Shown here in pieces: positions 49,133 through 57,465 of a stretch of 64,000 nucleotides of DNA. Position numbers and translations under genes: made by a program. The first letter of the stretch is position 1; each line of letters starts with the position of its first letter. The notes under the pieces are model-generated. The model had not been told where the DNA came from. It made no database searches and worked only from the letters and a program-made list of their open reading frames with translations. Origin of the DNA: JABWBH01 sp964526695 (GTDB lineage Bacteria > Planctomycetota > Phycisphaerae > UBA1845); assembly GCA_964526695.1 (NCBI GenBank), contig CAZGJA010000051.1, positions 1-64,000 of the forward strand, written 5' to 3'.

Positions 49133-50218
49133 CTCGAGCCGCTGCTGCTTGTCGTGCGTCTGCAGCGCGCGGATCAGCGCGTCGAGATCGCCCTGCATGA
49201 TGCGGTCCAGCGAGTAGAGATCCAGCCCGATGCGATGGTCCGTGCAGCGGTTCTGCGGGAAGTTGTACGTGCGGATGCGCTCGGAGCGGTCGCCGCTGCC
49301 GATCATCGTCTTTCGCACCGAGTCGCGCGCCGCGTTCTTCTGGCTCTGGAAATGATCGTACACGCGCGTCAGCAGGATGCGCCGCGCCTTCGCCCGGTTC
49401 TTGTGCTGGCTCTTCTCGTCGCGCATGTTCACCGTGATGCCGGTGCCCTTGTGAACGAGGCGGATCGCGGAGGAGACCTTGTTGACGTTCTGCCCGCCCG
49501 GTCCGCCCGCGCGGGAGACGAACTCCTCAACCTCCGTCTCCCAGTTGATTTCGATGTTCACCTCTTCCGGCTCGGGCAGAACCGCCACCGTGGCCGCGGA
49601 GGTGTGGATGCGCCCCTGCGCTTCAGTCTCCGGCACGCGCTGCACGCGATGACCGCCGCCCTCATACCCGAGCACCCGATACACCTGCGGACCCTTGACG
49701 GTGAGGATGACCTCCTTCAACCCGCCGAGGTCCGAGCCGCTCTGATCGAGCACTTCCACCTTCAGCCCGCGCCGCTCGCAGAAGCGCAGGTACATTTCGT
49801 ACAAATCGCGGCAGAACAGCGCGGCCTCGTCGCCGCCGGTGCCCGCGCGGATTTCCATGATGACCGACTCGATGTCCGCCTCGGTGTCGGAGACGATGGC
49901 CTCCTTGAGGTCTTCGAGCATGGTGTCGTGGCGCTTGCGCAGCTCAGCGGTTTCCTGCTCGGCGAGGGCGCGCATCTCACGGTCCTGGTTCTTGTCGTCC
50001 ATCAGCAGCCGAGTTTCGTCGAACTGCTGCTGGACCTTGCAGAACGTCTTGTAGGGGTCCACGAGCCGACGAAGCCTCCCCAGCTCCTTCATGATGGCCA
50101 CGGACTGGGTGGGGTTGCTGGCGACGGCGGGGTCGTTCATCTGCCCCAGCAGCCCGTCGTAGTGGTCGGCGACGCCCTGAAGCTTGGCGAGCAATCGAGT
50201 TGTCAGGTCGTCGGACAT
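49118..50218 (-). CDS. prfA: Peptide chain release factor 1
   Basis: This 366-aa factor terminates at UAA and UAG. The codon-reading PxT tripeptide reads PET (in RVPETEAQGRIHTS), which marks RF1 rather than RF2 (SPF). The catalytic GGQ is in SRAGGPGGQNVNKVSS. Length is normal. It lies 150 bp downstream of rpmE on the same strand, the common rpmE-prfA arrangement. A methyltransferase PrmC gene, often next, is not here. Confidence 0.96.
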   Translation of the reverse strand: MSDDLTTRLLAKLQGVADHYDGLLGQMNDPAVASNPTQSVAIMKELGRLRRLVDPYKTFCKVQQQFDETRLLMDDKNQDREMRALAEQETAELRKRHDTMLEDLKEAIVSDTEADIESVIMEIRAGTGGDEAALFCRDLYEMYLRFCERRGLKVEVLDQSGSDLGGLKEVILTVKGPQVYRVLGYEGGGHRVQRVPETEAQGRIHTSAATVAVLPEPEEVNIEINWETEVEEFVSRAGGPGGQNVNKVSSAIRLVHKGTGITVNMRDEKSQHKNRAKARRILLTRVYDHFQSQKNAARDSVRKTMIGSGDRSERIRTYNFPQNRCTDHRIGLDLYSLDRIMQGDLDALIRALQTHDKQQRLESLTA

Positions 50219-50366
50219 CGCCGCGGATCCCGCTGTGGAGGGGAAGAAGAATGGACGGTCGCATCAGACGCTACAGGCGCAAGGCGGCGCGCAGGCCATG
50301 AAAAAGCCACGCCGGTCCGCGGCCGTGCGGACGCTCCCGCGTGGCTGATCGCTCGCCGATGCGCCG

Positions 50367-50618
50367 CTAGATGCGCTTCTTGAAGCCCTTCGGGTCGGCC
50401 TTTTCCTTCTTCTTGAAGTACTCGCCGCCGAACTTCCGGGTGAAGCGGTCCACGCGCCCCATCGCGTCCACGAACTTCTGCTGCCCCGTGAAGAACGGGT
50501 GGCAGGCCGAGCAGATTTCGATGTGGATCTCGCGGATCGTGCTGCGCGTCTCCCAGGTGTTGCCGCAGCCGCACTTGACCGTGCACGTGTCGTATTTTGG
50601 ATGAATGTCCGCTTTCAT
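50367..50618 (-). CDS. rpmE: Ribosomal protein L31
   Basis: This 83-aa protein begins MKADIHPKYDTCTVKCGCGN and contains the zinc ligands C-G-C and CSACHPFFTGQQKFVDAMGR; RVDRFTRKFG is the conserved tail. It is the zinc-binding L31 paralogue type (with CxxC). GAGGA is 8 nt before the ATG. A promoter is readable at 50658-50686. An upstream extension of the frame over repeat DNA is not used. Confidence 0.95.
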   Translation of the reverse strand: MKADIHPKYDTCTVKCGCGNTWETRSTIREIHIEICSACHPFFTGQQKFVDAMGRVDRFTRKFGGEYFKKKEKADPKGFKKRI

Positions 50619-50657
50619 GTCGCGTCCTCGCTGGGGTCTCCCGATGTCGAGCCGGGC

Positions 50658-50686
50658 ATGGTAGCCGGAACCGCGAAAGCCCACAA
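50658..50686 (-). promoter_or_regulatory. Promoter for rpmE
   Basis: On the minus strand TTGTGG and TACCAT are spaced by 17 nt, about 40 nt before the rpmE start. The extended -10 sequence GGCTACCATG also occurs upstream of moaA (38120-38129, minus strand), which may be a lineage-specific -10 preference. Confidence 0.45.
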
Positions 50687-50737
50687 GTCCCCCGGGTGGC
50701 TCAATTCCCTCGGGCCTGCGCGTTTTGGCCTGAAAGC

Positions 50738-50771
50738 AGGGTGGCACGGTCTGGCGTACTCGCCAGCCCTT
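50738..50771. repeat. CTGGCGTACTCGCCAG repeat, inverted copy
   Basis: GGTGGCACGGTCTGGCGTAC followed by TCGCCAGCCC is the inverse of the repeats at 38229-38263 and 62186-62220. Nothing recognisable lies in the rest of 50772-51030. Confidence 0.7.
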
Positions 50772-51036
50772 GGCGAAGGAGCAACCCGACCGCGTTTCGA
50801 CCCCACGCGGATCCGCTCCGGGTGACCTTTGCCACCTGGTCCTTCGGCGATGCGTGGAAACCGGCTGCCTTGGACCCCCGCATCGCTTGCGTCTGATCCG
50901 AGCTGCTCTCAGCCGAAGTGATATTGCTGCGAAGGCCCGCTCACGCAATCCGAGTGTAAGTAGCGAGAGAATTATCCAGATCCGCGACGGCACGCCACCG
51001 GGAAGCTCCCAAATTCACAAATCGTCAGGATTTGTC

Positions 51037-51066
51037 TTGCTCGGTCGGCACGTGTCGTGATATACT
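51037..51066 (+). promoter_or_regulatory. Promoter upstream of the secreted protein gene at 51320
   Basis: TTGCTC and TATACT are separated by 18 nt. The transcript would carry a leader of about 245 nt with a GATCGACC/GGTCGATC hairpin near 51090-51112. No known riboswitch pattern was recognised. Confidence 0.55.
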
Positions 51067-51319
51067 GACCTGCGTATCGGCTTTAGGGGATGGATCGACC
51101 GGGGGTCGATCGAGAGGGGGTCATCCCGTGGCGCCAGCTTTCAGCACACTTCTAAGCATAACCTGCGCCGGACGAGTCCTCGGCGGCGCGGCTCACATCC
51201 GCTTTCACCCACACGCAGCGACATGCTGCGCTTCGTTCCACGAATCATCGAGCGGGCGGTCCGCTCGTGTTTCGGTTTCGCTTCTCATCTCTCTGTTCAT
51301 TTCGTAAGGAGGAGGCCGT

Positions 51320-52363
51320 ATGAAACGCATGTTCTGGTTGGGGCTGGCGGTGATCGCCCTGGCGGCGACGCCCACAGTCCAGGCGCAGTTCGAGACCGGA
51401 TTCGAAGCGCCAACGTATTTCGCCGACTCGGACGGCGAGGATCTCAACGGGCAGGATTCGTTCTTCAATCCTGTCCCCGCAACGAGTGTGTCGTTCAAGG
51501 TCCACCTGTATGCCGACAATCCGCTGGGCATTTCGGCACCGCCCACCGGCGGTGGAGATCAGTTCGCGCTGGGCATCGGGCCGGGCGCCAGCTTTTTCTG
51601 CCGGTCGCAAAGACCCGCGCCGTACGGCGACGGAACCGGCACTTGGACCGTGGAGTACGATGAGCTTGTGACCTATACCGGCAGTCTGCCCACCGCCCAG
51701 AACCTCGGCAGCTTCTCGACCCAGGACTTCGTGGTTCCGGGCGGCGACAGGACCTGCATCATGCTGACCGAATGGACCGACGTGAACACGGCGGCCACCT
51801 GGGACGCGTCGATGGTGTGGTTCAACGCCGCCAACGCGCAGGTGCAGGAGAAGGGTCCGTCAGGCTTCACCGGGCTTGCCAAGGACCAGTGGTATCACCG
51901 CTGGATGACGTTTGATCTCGGCACCAACCAGGTGACGGAGATCGGCATCACCGATCTGAACACCAACATCACCAGCGTGGCCAACCCGACCGACCGCTAT
52001 CTGTTCGGCGGCTCCGCCGGCGGTCCGCCTCCGCCGGACGGATTCCGTCTCTTCGCGGGCACCTCGACCATTCCGGGCAACACGATGGCGTTCGACAACG
52101 TGAGCATCTCGGCTGCGGGGCTTTGCGCCTCGAACGGTTGCGGCGAGTTCAGCAAGATGATCTGCAAGGCCGGCAGGGGCAAGGTTCTGCTGAAGGGCAC
52201 GGGCACGGCAGGCTTGGAGATCGAAGCGACGTATGACGGCACGGGCGAATGCGTGAGCGTCAACGATCGCGGCAAGTGGAAACTGGTGAAGAAGAACCAG
52301 GCGCTCGGCGTCCACACGGGCAACGCCTGCGGCACCGACAGGGAGTGCGACCTGCTGCCGTAA
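51320..52363 (+). CDS. Secreted protein with Cys-rich C-terminal domain
   Basis: This 347-aa protein has a signal peptide (residues 1-22, LAATPTVQA) and a beta-sandwich-like body (residues 23-265) reminiscent of LamG/concanavalin folds (FDNVSISAAG at its end; DLGTNQVTEIGITDL). I do not recognise a named family. The last 74 residues are copy C of the Cys domain. AGGAGGAGG lies 7 nt before the ATG, a very strong ribosome-binding site, and a promoter lies at 51037. A terminator hairpin follows at 52403. Confidence 0.75.
   Translation: MKRMFWLGLAVIALAATPTVQAQFETGFEAPTYFADSDGEDLNGQDSFFNPVPATSVSFKVHLYADNPLGISAPPTGGGDQFALGIGPGASFFCRSQRPAPYGDGTGTWTVEYDELVTYTGSLPTAQNLGSFSTQDFVVPGGDRTCIMLTEWTDVNTAATWDASMVWFNAANAQVQEKGPSGFTGLAKDQWYHRWMTFDLGTNQVTEIGITDLNTNITSVANPTDRYLFGGSAGGPPPPDGFRLFAGTSTIPGNTMAFDNVSISAAGLCASNGCGEFSKMICKAGRGKVLLKGTGTAGLEIEATYDGTGECVSVNDRGKWKLVKKNQALGVHTGNACGTDRECDLLP
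52139..52360 (+). other. C-terminal Cys-rich domain, copy C
   Basis: The last 74 residues begin CGEFSKMICKAGRGKVLLKG and end NACGTDRECDLLP. Shared with A and B: an early C-x7/8-C, G-K/V-I/V-x-x-K, G-x-H/HTGN, and a late cysteine pair close to the stop. It is the most divergent of the three. Confidence 0.5.
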
Positions 52364-52402
52364 CTACGGCTGCGACTTGCCTTCACTTTTTGTTTCAACG
52401 AC

Positions 52403-52434
52403 ATCGGCCGCGGCGCTTCAGCGCCGCGGCCGAT
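52403..52434 (+). terminator. Strong hairpin after the secreted protein gene
   Basis: A perfect 14-bp stem (ATCGGCCGCGGCGC / GCGCCGCGGCCGAT) with a TTCA loop begins 40 bp after the stop at 52363. Only TGCATTTCG follows, so the U-tract is weak. It probably terminates both the left gene and the convergent gene at 52489. Confidence 0.65.
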
Positions 52435-52488
52435 TGCATTTCGCTCGCACCGAACTTGTTCAAGTCACGCGACCGCAAGCCCGCGCGA

Positions 52489-53082
52489 TCAGTTGATGCC
52501 TTTGACCTTGTCGATTAGGTGGACATCCGCGCCGACCGCGAACTGCGAGATCATCACCCCCGGATCAGCGGTCAGGACGACGTTGCAGGAGTTGGCATTC
52601 ACGGTAACGCCCGCGGCGGGGTAATAGCCGTTTGCCGCGGGGAACGAAGCCGCCGCCACGCACACGCCGTTGAACGACAGGAAGACGTTGCCCGCGATGT
52701 TCGTGTGCTTGAACTTGATCTTGCGGATGGGACCGCCGGCCTGCGCGGCGAACTGCCCCATGTTGAAATCCATGCGCACCTGATCGATGATGGCGCGATT
52801 CGGCAAGTCCACATTGTTGCAGGGCGTCAGCGGGTTGGTCACGATCGTGACCGCGCCGCTGTGCGTCGGAGGCGAGCACTGATTCCCCAGCGCGAGCCGG
52901 ACCGCGAAGACATCGATCTGCACGAAGCGGCTGACGAAACTGTTGCCGGGCGTGGTGCCCGTCCCCGCCACAAGGTCGTCGAAATCAACGATGTGGTTAG
53001 CGAAGACGGGCACTGCCGTCATCGCCGCCAGTATGACCAGCCCGCTGTTCCTCAACCCTGTCCGACGCTCTGATCTTGCCAT
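52489..53082 (-). CDS. Exported protein of unknown function
   Basis: This 197-aa protein has a signal peptide (LVILAAMTAVPVFA, ending near residue 27) and a beta-rich domain (GQFAAQAGGPIRKIKFKHTN, NVFLSFNGVCVAAASFPAAN). I do not recognise the family. AGGAG is 7 nt before the ATG at 53082; earlier ATGs at 53091 and 53094 are less well placed. A perfect 14-bp palindrome lies about 110 nt upstream. Confidence 0.65.
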   Translation of the reverse strand: MARSERRTGLRNSGLVILAAMTAVPVFANHIVDFDDLVAGTGTTPGNSFVSRFVQIDVFAVRLALGNQCSPPTHSGAVTIVTNPLTPCNNVDLPNRAIIDQVRMDFNMGQFAAQAGGPIRKIKFKHTNIAGNVFLSFNGVCVAAASFPAANGYYPAAGVTVNANSCNVVLTADPGVMISQFAVGADVHLIDKVKGIN

Positions 53083-53191
53083 GAGCATTCTCCTCATCCT
53101 GCGAACACCTCGCTCCCCGCCACCGCCCGACGCCGGGCGGGGGCGCACCGTACACGATTGTCTCCGCACAGGACTGAAGAATCCTTACATG

Positions 53192-53205
53192 GATTGTCGA
53201 CAATC
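53192..53205. promoter_or_regulatory. Perfect palindrome GATTGTCGACAATC
   Basis: A 14-bp perfect palindrome lies between the divergently placed secreted-protein gene and the repeat region. It could be a regulator-binding site. Only one copy was seen. Confidence 0.35.
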
Positions 53206-53320
53206 GTCCGATAACCTTCGCCGGCACCTGTCGGATCCCGCCTGAGGTTCGCCGTGCATGGCCAGGCTGAGCGGGAACGCAGACTGGGTGACGCCTGCAG
53301 GGCAGCGGGGCTTCAGGCCG

Positions 53321-53401
53321 TGCGGAGCTTCAGCGCCTGCGGAGCTTCAGTGCGTGTCGAGCTTCAGTGCGTGCGCACCTTGAGCGTGCCGAGCTTCAGC
53401 C
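53321..53401. repeat. 17-bp tandem repeat (GAGCTTCAG units)
   Basis: Four to five 17-bp units start at 53321, 53338, 53355, 53372 and 53389, each around GAGCTTCAG-GCG. It is not a multiple of three. No gene is seen in 53083-53689 apart from this and the MITE-like copy 2. Confidence 0.75.
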
Positions 53402-53471
53402 CCGGCGCGGCTCGATCGGAAGGGGATGCGATCTCGCTGAGCCGGTACAGCAGGCGAGACCACTTGCCCCA

Positions 53472-53628
53472 TAGTGTAGTGCCTCGCAAACATCGCAGCG
53501 TTCAATCTTGTGGGGGGCGGGCTTGGGGGGCGGGCTTGGGGGGGGCGGGCGTCCTCGCCTGCCGGCGGGCCAGAGGCCCGCCCCCCTCCGTTTCGAATAC
53601 GTTGCAGTTTCAAAGAGGCGGTACATTA
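53472..53628. repeat. MITE-like element, copy 2 (complete)
   Basis: The left end TAGTGTAGTGCCTCGC and the inverse of the right end, TAATGTACCGCCTC, give imperfect terminal inverted repeats with TA at both tips. The 157-bp element encodes nothing. It is the shortest complete copy and lies 60 bp before the gene at 53690. Confidence 0.75.
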
Positions 53629-53689
53629 GCGTCGCGGGTCAAGTTGTCGGTCGAAGGCCCCGTCTGAGGAACCTGCTTAAGGGACAGCC

Positions 53690-55294
53690 ATGGCATCGTA
53701 CACAAGAGCAACCGCCGCAATCATCCGGGGAAGCATCTGGCTCTTCGCGATTGGCGCCGTGCCAACTGCGTCGTCGCCCGCGCGGGCGCAGCCTCCGCCG
53801 TCGGAGTCGTCCGGCGGTGGCGCGGCAAGTCCATCGCCCTTTCGCATCAACGTTGTGGACTCGCAAACCGGGCGCGGCGTGCCGCTGGTGGAGCTGGCCA
53901 CGATCAACGGGATCGTTCACGTCACGGACAGCGCGGGCGTCGTCGCTTTCCATGAGCCGGGCTTGATGGATCAGGACGTGTTTTTCTTCGTCAAGAGCCA
54001 CGGGTACACGTTCCCCAAGGATGGTTTCGAGATGGCCGGGACGGCGCTTCGCGTGACGGCGGGCGGCTCGGGCGTCATCAAGGTCGATCGCGTGAACATC
54101 GCTGAGCGACTCTATCGCGTGACCGGCGCGGGGATCTACCGCGACAGCGTGATGCTGAAGGATCGGGTTCCCATCAGCGAGCCGCTGCTGAACGGAAAGG
54201 TGTTCGGGCAGGACAGCGTGCAGTGTGCCTTGTATGGGAAGCAGATTTATTGGTTCTGGGGGGACACGGGAAAGCCGTCGTATCCGCTGGGCAACTTCGC
54301 GGCCTCGGGGGCGGTATCGCAGTTGCCGCCGCAGTTGGGCGGGGCGGGTTTGGATCCGGCCGTGGGCGTTGATCTGAAATACTTTGTGGGACCAGACGGA
54401 TTCTCCCGTGGCATGTGCCCGATCGAGGGCCAGCCCGGACCGGTGTGGTTCGACGGGCTGCTGACGGTCGCGGACGCGGGCGGGCGCGAGCGGATGCTCT
54501 GTCATTTTGCACGCATCAAGACGCTCGGCGAAATGTATGAGCACGGCGCGGCCGTTTATAATGACGATAAGGAGAAATTCGAGCCGGTGAACCGTATTGC
54601 GCTGGACGCGCCTTTGTTCATGCGCGGCATTGCCATGCGTTCCAGCGCGGAGGGCGGCGACTACTGGTATTTCTGCACGCCGTTTCCATACATTCGCTGC
54701 CGCGCGGATTACAACAGCTTGATCGACCCGTCGCAATATGAAGCCTACACCTGCCTGCCGCCCGGCGAGCGATACAACTCCGAGAATGCAAGGCTGGAGC
54801 GGGATGCCTCCGGCCGGCTGGTCTATGGATGGAAGCGCGATACGGGCGTCGTGCTTCAGAAGGAACAGGGCGAGCTGATCGCGAAGGGGCTGATGAAGCC
54901 GGAGGAGGCGGCCATTCAACTGCGCGACGCGGACACGGGTAAAGCCGCGCACGGCCATTCCGGCTCCGTATATTGGAATGAGTACCGCAAGCGCTGGATC
55001 ATGATTGCGCAGGAGTTGTATGGCACGTCCTTTTGCGGTGAAGTGTGGTATGCGGAGGCGCCGGCGCTGACCGGACCGTGGGGCAAGGCCCGCAAGATCA
55101 TCACCCATGACGATTATTCATTTTACAATGTCGTGCATCACCCGTTCTTTGACCAGGACGGGGGGCGCATCATATATCTGGAAGGGACCTATACGATGGC
55201 GTTTTCCGGAACCAAGACTCCGACACCGAGGTATGATTACAACCAGATCATGTATCGGCTTGACCTTGGCGATGCGCGGTTGCGGTGTGATTGA
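53690..55294 (+). CDS. Secreted DUF4185/GH43-like beta-propeller protein
   Basis: This 534-aa protein has a signal peptide (residues 1-34, ending SPARAQ). A short beta domain (residues 52-130, FRINVVDSQTGRGVPLVELA) is followed by a propeller-like domain (residues 150-525) with the GDTGKPSYPLGNFA and FMRGIAMRSSAEGGDYWYF blades and WNEYRKRWIMIAQELYG, WYAEAPALTGPWG, similar to DUF4185/glycosidase-like five-bladed propellers. An exported glycan-active or binding function is inferred. AAGGGA precedes the ATG. The gene stands alone. Confidence 0.75.
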   Translation: MASYTRATAAIIRGSIWLFAIGAVPTASSPARAQPPPSESSGGGAASPSPFRINVVDSQTGRGVPLVELATINGIVHVTDSAGVVAFHEPGLMDQDVFFFVKSHGYTFPKDGFEMAGTALRVTAGGSGVIKVDRVNIAERLYRVTGAGIYRDSVMLKDRVPISEPLLNGKVFGQDSVQCALYGKQIYWFWGDTGKPSYPLGNFAASGAVSQLPPQLGGAGLDPAVGVDLKYFVGPDGFSRGMCPIEGQPGPVWFDGLLTVADAGGRERMLCHFARIKTLGEMYEHGAAVYNDDKEKFEPVNRIALDAPLFMRGIAMRSSAEGGDYWYFCTPFPYIRCRADYNSLIDPSQYEAYTCLPPGERYNSENARLERDASGRLVYGWKRDTGVVLQKEQGELIAKGLMKPEEAAIQLRDADTGKAAHGHSGSVYWNEYRKRWIMIAQELYGTSFCGEVWYAEAPALTGPWGKARKIITHDDYSFYNVVHHPFFDQDGGRIIYLEGTYTMAFSGTKTPTPRYDYNQIMYRLDLGDARLRCD

Positions 55295-55340
55295 AGCAAC
55301 CGGAGTTGGCCACTGGGTCGTTCGAGGCTTTTGGAAGTTC

Positions 55341-55385
55341 GCACAGGTTGGAAACCTGTGCTACATCACCGGTTGGAAACCGGTG
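55341..55385. repeat. Two adjacent hairpins (GGTTGGAAACC type)
   Basis: GCACAGGTTGGAAACCTGTG and CACCGGTTGGAAACCGGTG are two perfect or near-perfect hairpins with GGA loops. They lie between the convergent genes at 53690 and 55420 and may act as a terminator. Confidence 0.7.
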
Positions 55386-55419
55386 CCACACCGCACTGGA
55401 TTGAAATCTGGGCAACACA

Positions 55420-56127
55420 TCAGGCGAGCGCGGGTTGGGGGGCGTGGTAGGGATCGACTTCCCTGGCCGGGGCGCTTTTGTACACGGGTCGGGCCGGCAC
55501 GCCGACGACCGTCGTCATCGGATCGACGTCGGAAATCACCACCGCGCCCGCGCCGATCACCGCTTCGCAGCCGATGCGCAGGCTCTGAATGATCGTCGAG
55601 CCGATGCCCACAAAGGCGCCCGATTCAATGGACACGCGCCCCGCGATGCGCGCCCCCGGGCAGACGTGCGTGGCCGTGCCGATCATGGATTCGTGGTCCA
55701 CGATGCAGCCGGTGTTGAGAATGACGGAGTCGCCGACCTGGACGTGGCAGCAGACGGTCGCCCCCGTGGCGACCACGACGTTGCGACCCAGCGTGGCGTT
55801 GCGCGCGATGCTGGCGGAAGGGTGCACCGCGTTGATGAGCGTCATGCCGAGGGATTCAATGGTCTGCGCGAAGTCGCGGCGCACGCCGTTGTTGCCGATG
55901 GCGACGATGGCGTGCTCCACGCCGTGCGCGGCGCGCAAGCGCGGAAGGTCGTCGAGCGTGCCGAGCACGGGCTTGCCGTCCACGCGCCGGCCGGTCAGCG
56001 AGGGGTCGGAGTCGATGAAACCGACGACCTCGTGTTCCCCGACGATCTGGAGGATGTCGAGGACGACGCGGCCATGCCCGCCGGCGCCGAGGATGATGCA
56101 AGGTTGTGTTCTGGTCTTGCGGGGCAT
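55420..56127 (-). CDS. NeuD/PglD-type sugar O/N-acetyltransferase
   Basis: The N-terminal nucleotide-binding half of this 235-aa protein (IILGAGGHGRVVLDILQIVG, residues 11-30) is followed by left-handed beta-helix hexapeptide repeats (HPSASIARNATLGRNVVVAT, TGCIVDHESMIGTATHVCPG) with the catalytic His in IVDHESMIG (about residue 144), and the C-terminal VVGVPARPVYK. Members acetylate sialic acid or bacillosamine precursors. It would serve a surface-glycan pathway, in line with the EpsI-like gene on the other strand, although no synthase is here. Confidence 0.9.
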   Translation of the reverse strand: MPRKTRTQPCIILGAGGHGRVVLDILQIVGEHEVVGFIDSDPSLTGRRVDGKPVLGTLDDLPRLRAAHGVEHAIVAIGNNGVRRDFAQTIESLGMTLINAVHPSASIARNATLGRNVVVATGATVCCHVQVGDSVILNTGCIVDHESMIGTATHVCPGARIAGRVSIESGAFVGIGSTIIQSLRIGCEAVIGAGAVVISDVDPMTTVVGVPARPVYKSAPAREVDPYHAPQPALA

Positions 56128-56350
56128 GATTGCTCCCCCAGCCTGAGTTACGCGGTCGCGCGAGGGATCCTGCGCGAGGCCGCGGTCCTTACGGTATCGA
56201 CCAAACGCCGGTTCGCGCCGAAGCGTGGCGCAAGATCGGCGCTCACCGGCGCAGGCGCAATAGCGGCGCTGAGGGTTGTCGGGCAGAATGGTCGATGCTG
56301 GGAAAGCGGCGGAAGTTGCGCGGTTTCAAGGGGCGCGGGCTTGTGATGCG

Positions 56351-57202
56351 ATGACCGGTCCGGAAACAGTGGAAAGTGATGCGACGCCGCCGAAGCTGGG
56401 GGCGGGATGCTCACGCCCAGATGCCTCGGGCGCACCTGTGTCCGCGCGGGCCGCTCAGGGTCGTGCGGGAAGCCTCGCGTTTTTGATTGTCGTGCTCCTG
56501 CTGGGGGGTGGGGCGGTCTTGCAGACGCCGGTGCAACGCTGGCTGAAGGTGGCCTCGCGCAAGGAACCGCTCCTGCCGCGACAGCCTCTCGGCTCGCTGG
56601 ATAAGAACGGGCTGGGGCCGTACCGGTTCGTCCGCGCGGACGTGATCGGGCCGGAGTCGGTGGAGGCGCTCGGGACGGAGATGTACCTGTGGTGGGTGCT
56701 GGAGGATCCGCGCCGTCCCGCGGGCGATCCGCTGCGCACGGCGAGCCTGTTCATTACGTACTACACGGGCGGACCGGAGCTTGCGGTGCATCGGCCGGAG
56801 GAGTGCTATCAGGCGACCGGGTTTGCGGTATCGACAGCCAGCCGGGATGAGCGGCGCAGCGTGGACACGCTGCCCACCGAGCTGCGCGAGCTCCCGTTGC
56901 GCGTGGTCACGTTTGCGAAAACGGGCCTCATGAAGCGCAACGAGTTGACCGTGGCCTACACGTTTTTCTGCAACGGGCGGTTCACGTCGAATTACAAGGA
57001 CATTCGCTTCTGGAGCACGTCGCCGCGCGTGCGCCACGCGTTTTTCAGCAAGGTGGAAGTGAGCTTCGGCGCGGAAGGGGCGCAGCGCGTCGCCTCCGCG
57101 GAGGAGACGGCGGACGGCGCGTACGAGTTGATGCGACACGTGTTGCCGCGTTTAATGAATGAAATCTGGCCCGACTTCGATGCGGCGGAGCGCGGACCTT
57201 GA
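56351..57202 (+). CDS. EpsI-like exosortase-associated protein
   Basis: The 283-aa protein has one membrane helix (SLAFLIVVLLLGGGAVL) after about 40 polar residues and an EpsI-type periplasmic domain: YLWWVLEDPRRPAGDPLRTA, LFITYYTGGPELAVHRPEEC and RNELTVAYTFFCNGRFTSNY, a pattern seen in exosortase-associated EpsI families. EpsI proteins accompany exosortases that sort PEP-CTERM proteins and exopolysaccharide export. No exosortase lies in the window. The start is uncertain: an ATG at 56288 would add 21 residues. The large TPR protein follows 263 bp later. Confidence 0.78.
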   Translation: MTGPETVESDATPPKLGAGCSRPDASGAPVSARAAQGRAGSLAFLIVVLLLGGGAVLQTPVQRWLKVASRKEPLLPRQPLGSLDKNGLGPYRFVRADVIGPESVEALGTEMYLWWVLEDPRRPAGDPLRTASLFITYYTGGPELAVHRPEECYQATGFAVSTASRDERRSVDTLPTELRELPLRVVTFAKTGLMKRNELTVAYTFFCNGRFTSNYKDIRFWSTSPRVRHAFFSKVEVSFGAEGAQRVASAEETADGAYELMRHVLPRLMNEIWPDFDAAERGP

Positions 57203-57297
57203 TTCGTGCCGGTCTCGTGCTGCCGGTAGAGCCGCGCGGGATTTCCTGCAAGGGCGGGCGATCTGGCTCTGGCACAACCCGAAGCTCGGCAGGCGCA

Positions 57298-57371
57298 TCG
57301 TCACCCCCGCGCAGGCGGGGGTCCAGGGCGCGCCGCCAAACCGCTGGATTCCCGCCTGCGCGGGAATGACG
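57298..57371. repeat. CATTCCCGC-family repeat before the large TPR gene
   Basis: CGTCACCCCCGCGCAGGCGG at the left and GGATTCCCGCCTGCGCGGGA at the right form complementary arms around GGTCCAGGGCG and AACCGCTGGAT. The same core occurs at 22909-23009 and 31434-31533. Confidence 0.8.
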
Positions 57372-57465
57372 GGCTTCGCTCTTTGCCTACGATTGTCGGG
57401 ATTCGGCGGGATTAGCCCGCCCTGCGAATTGGGCCGCGGTTCATCGTCGGCGCGGTCAATCTGTC

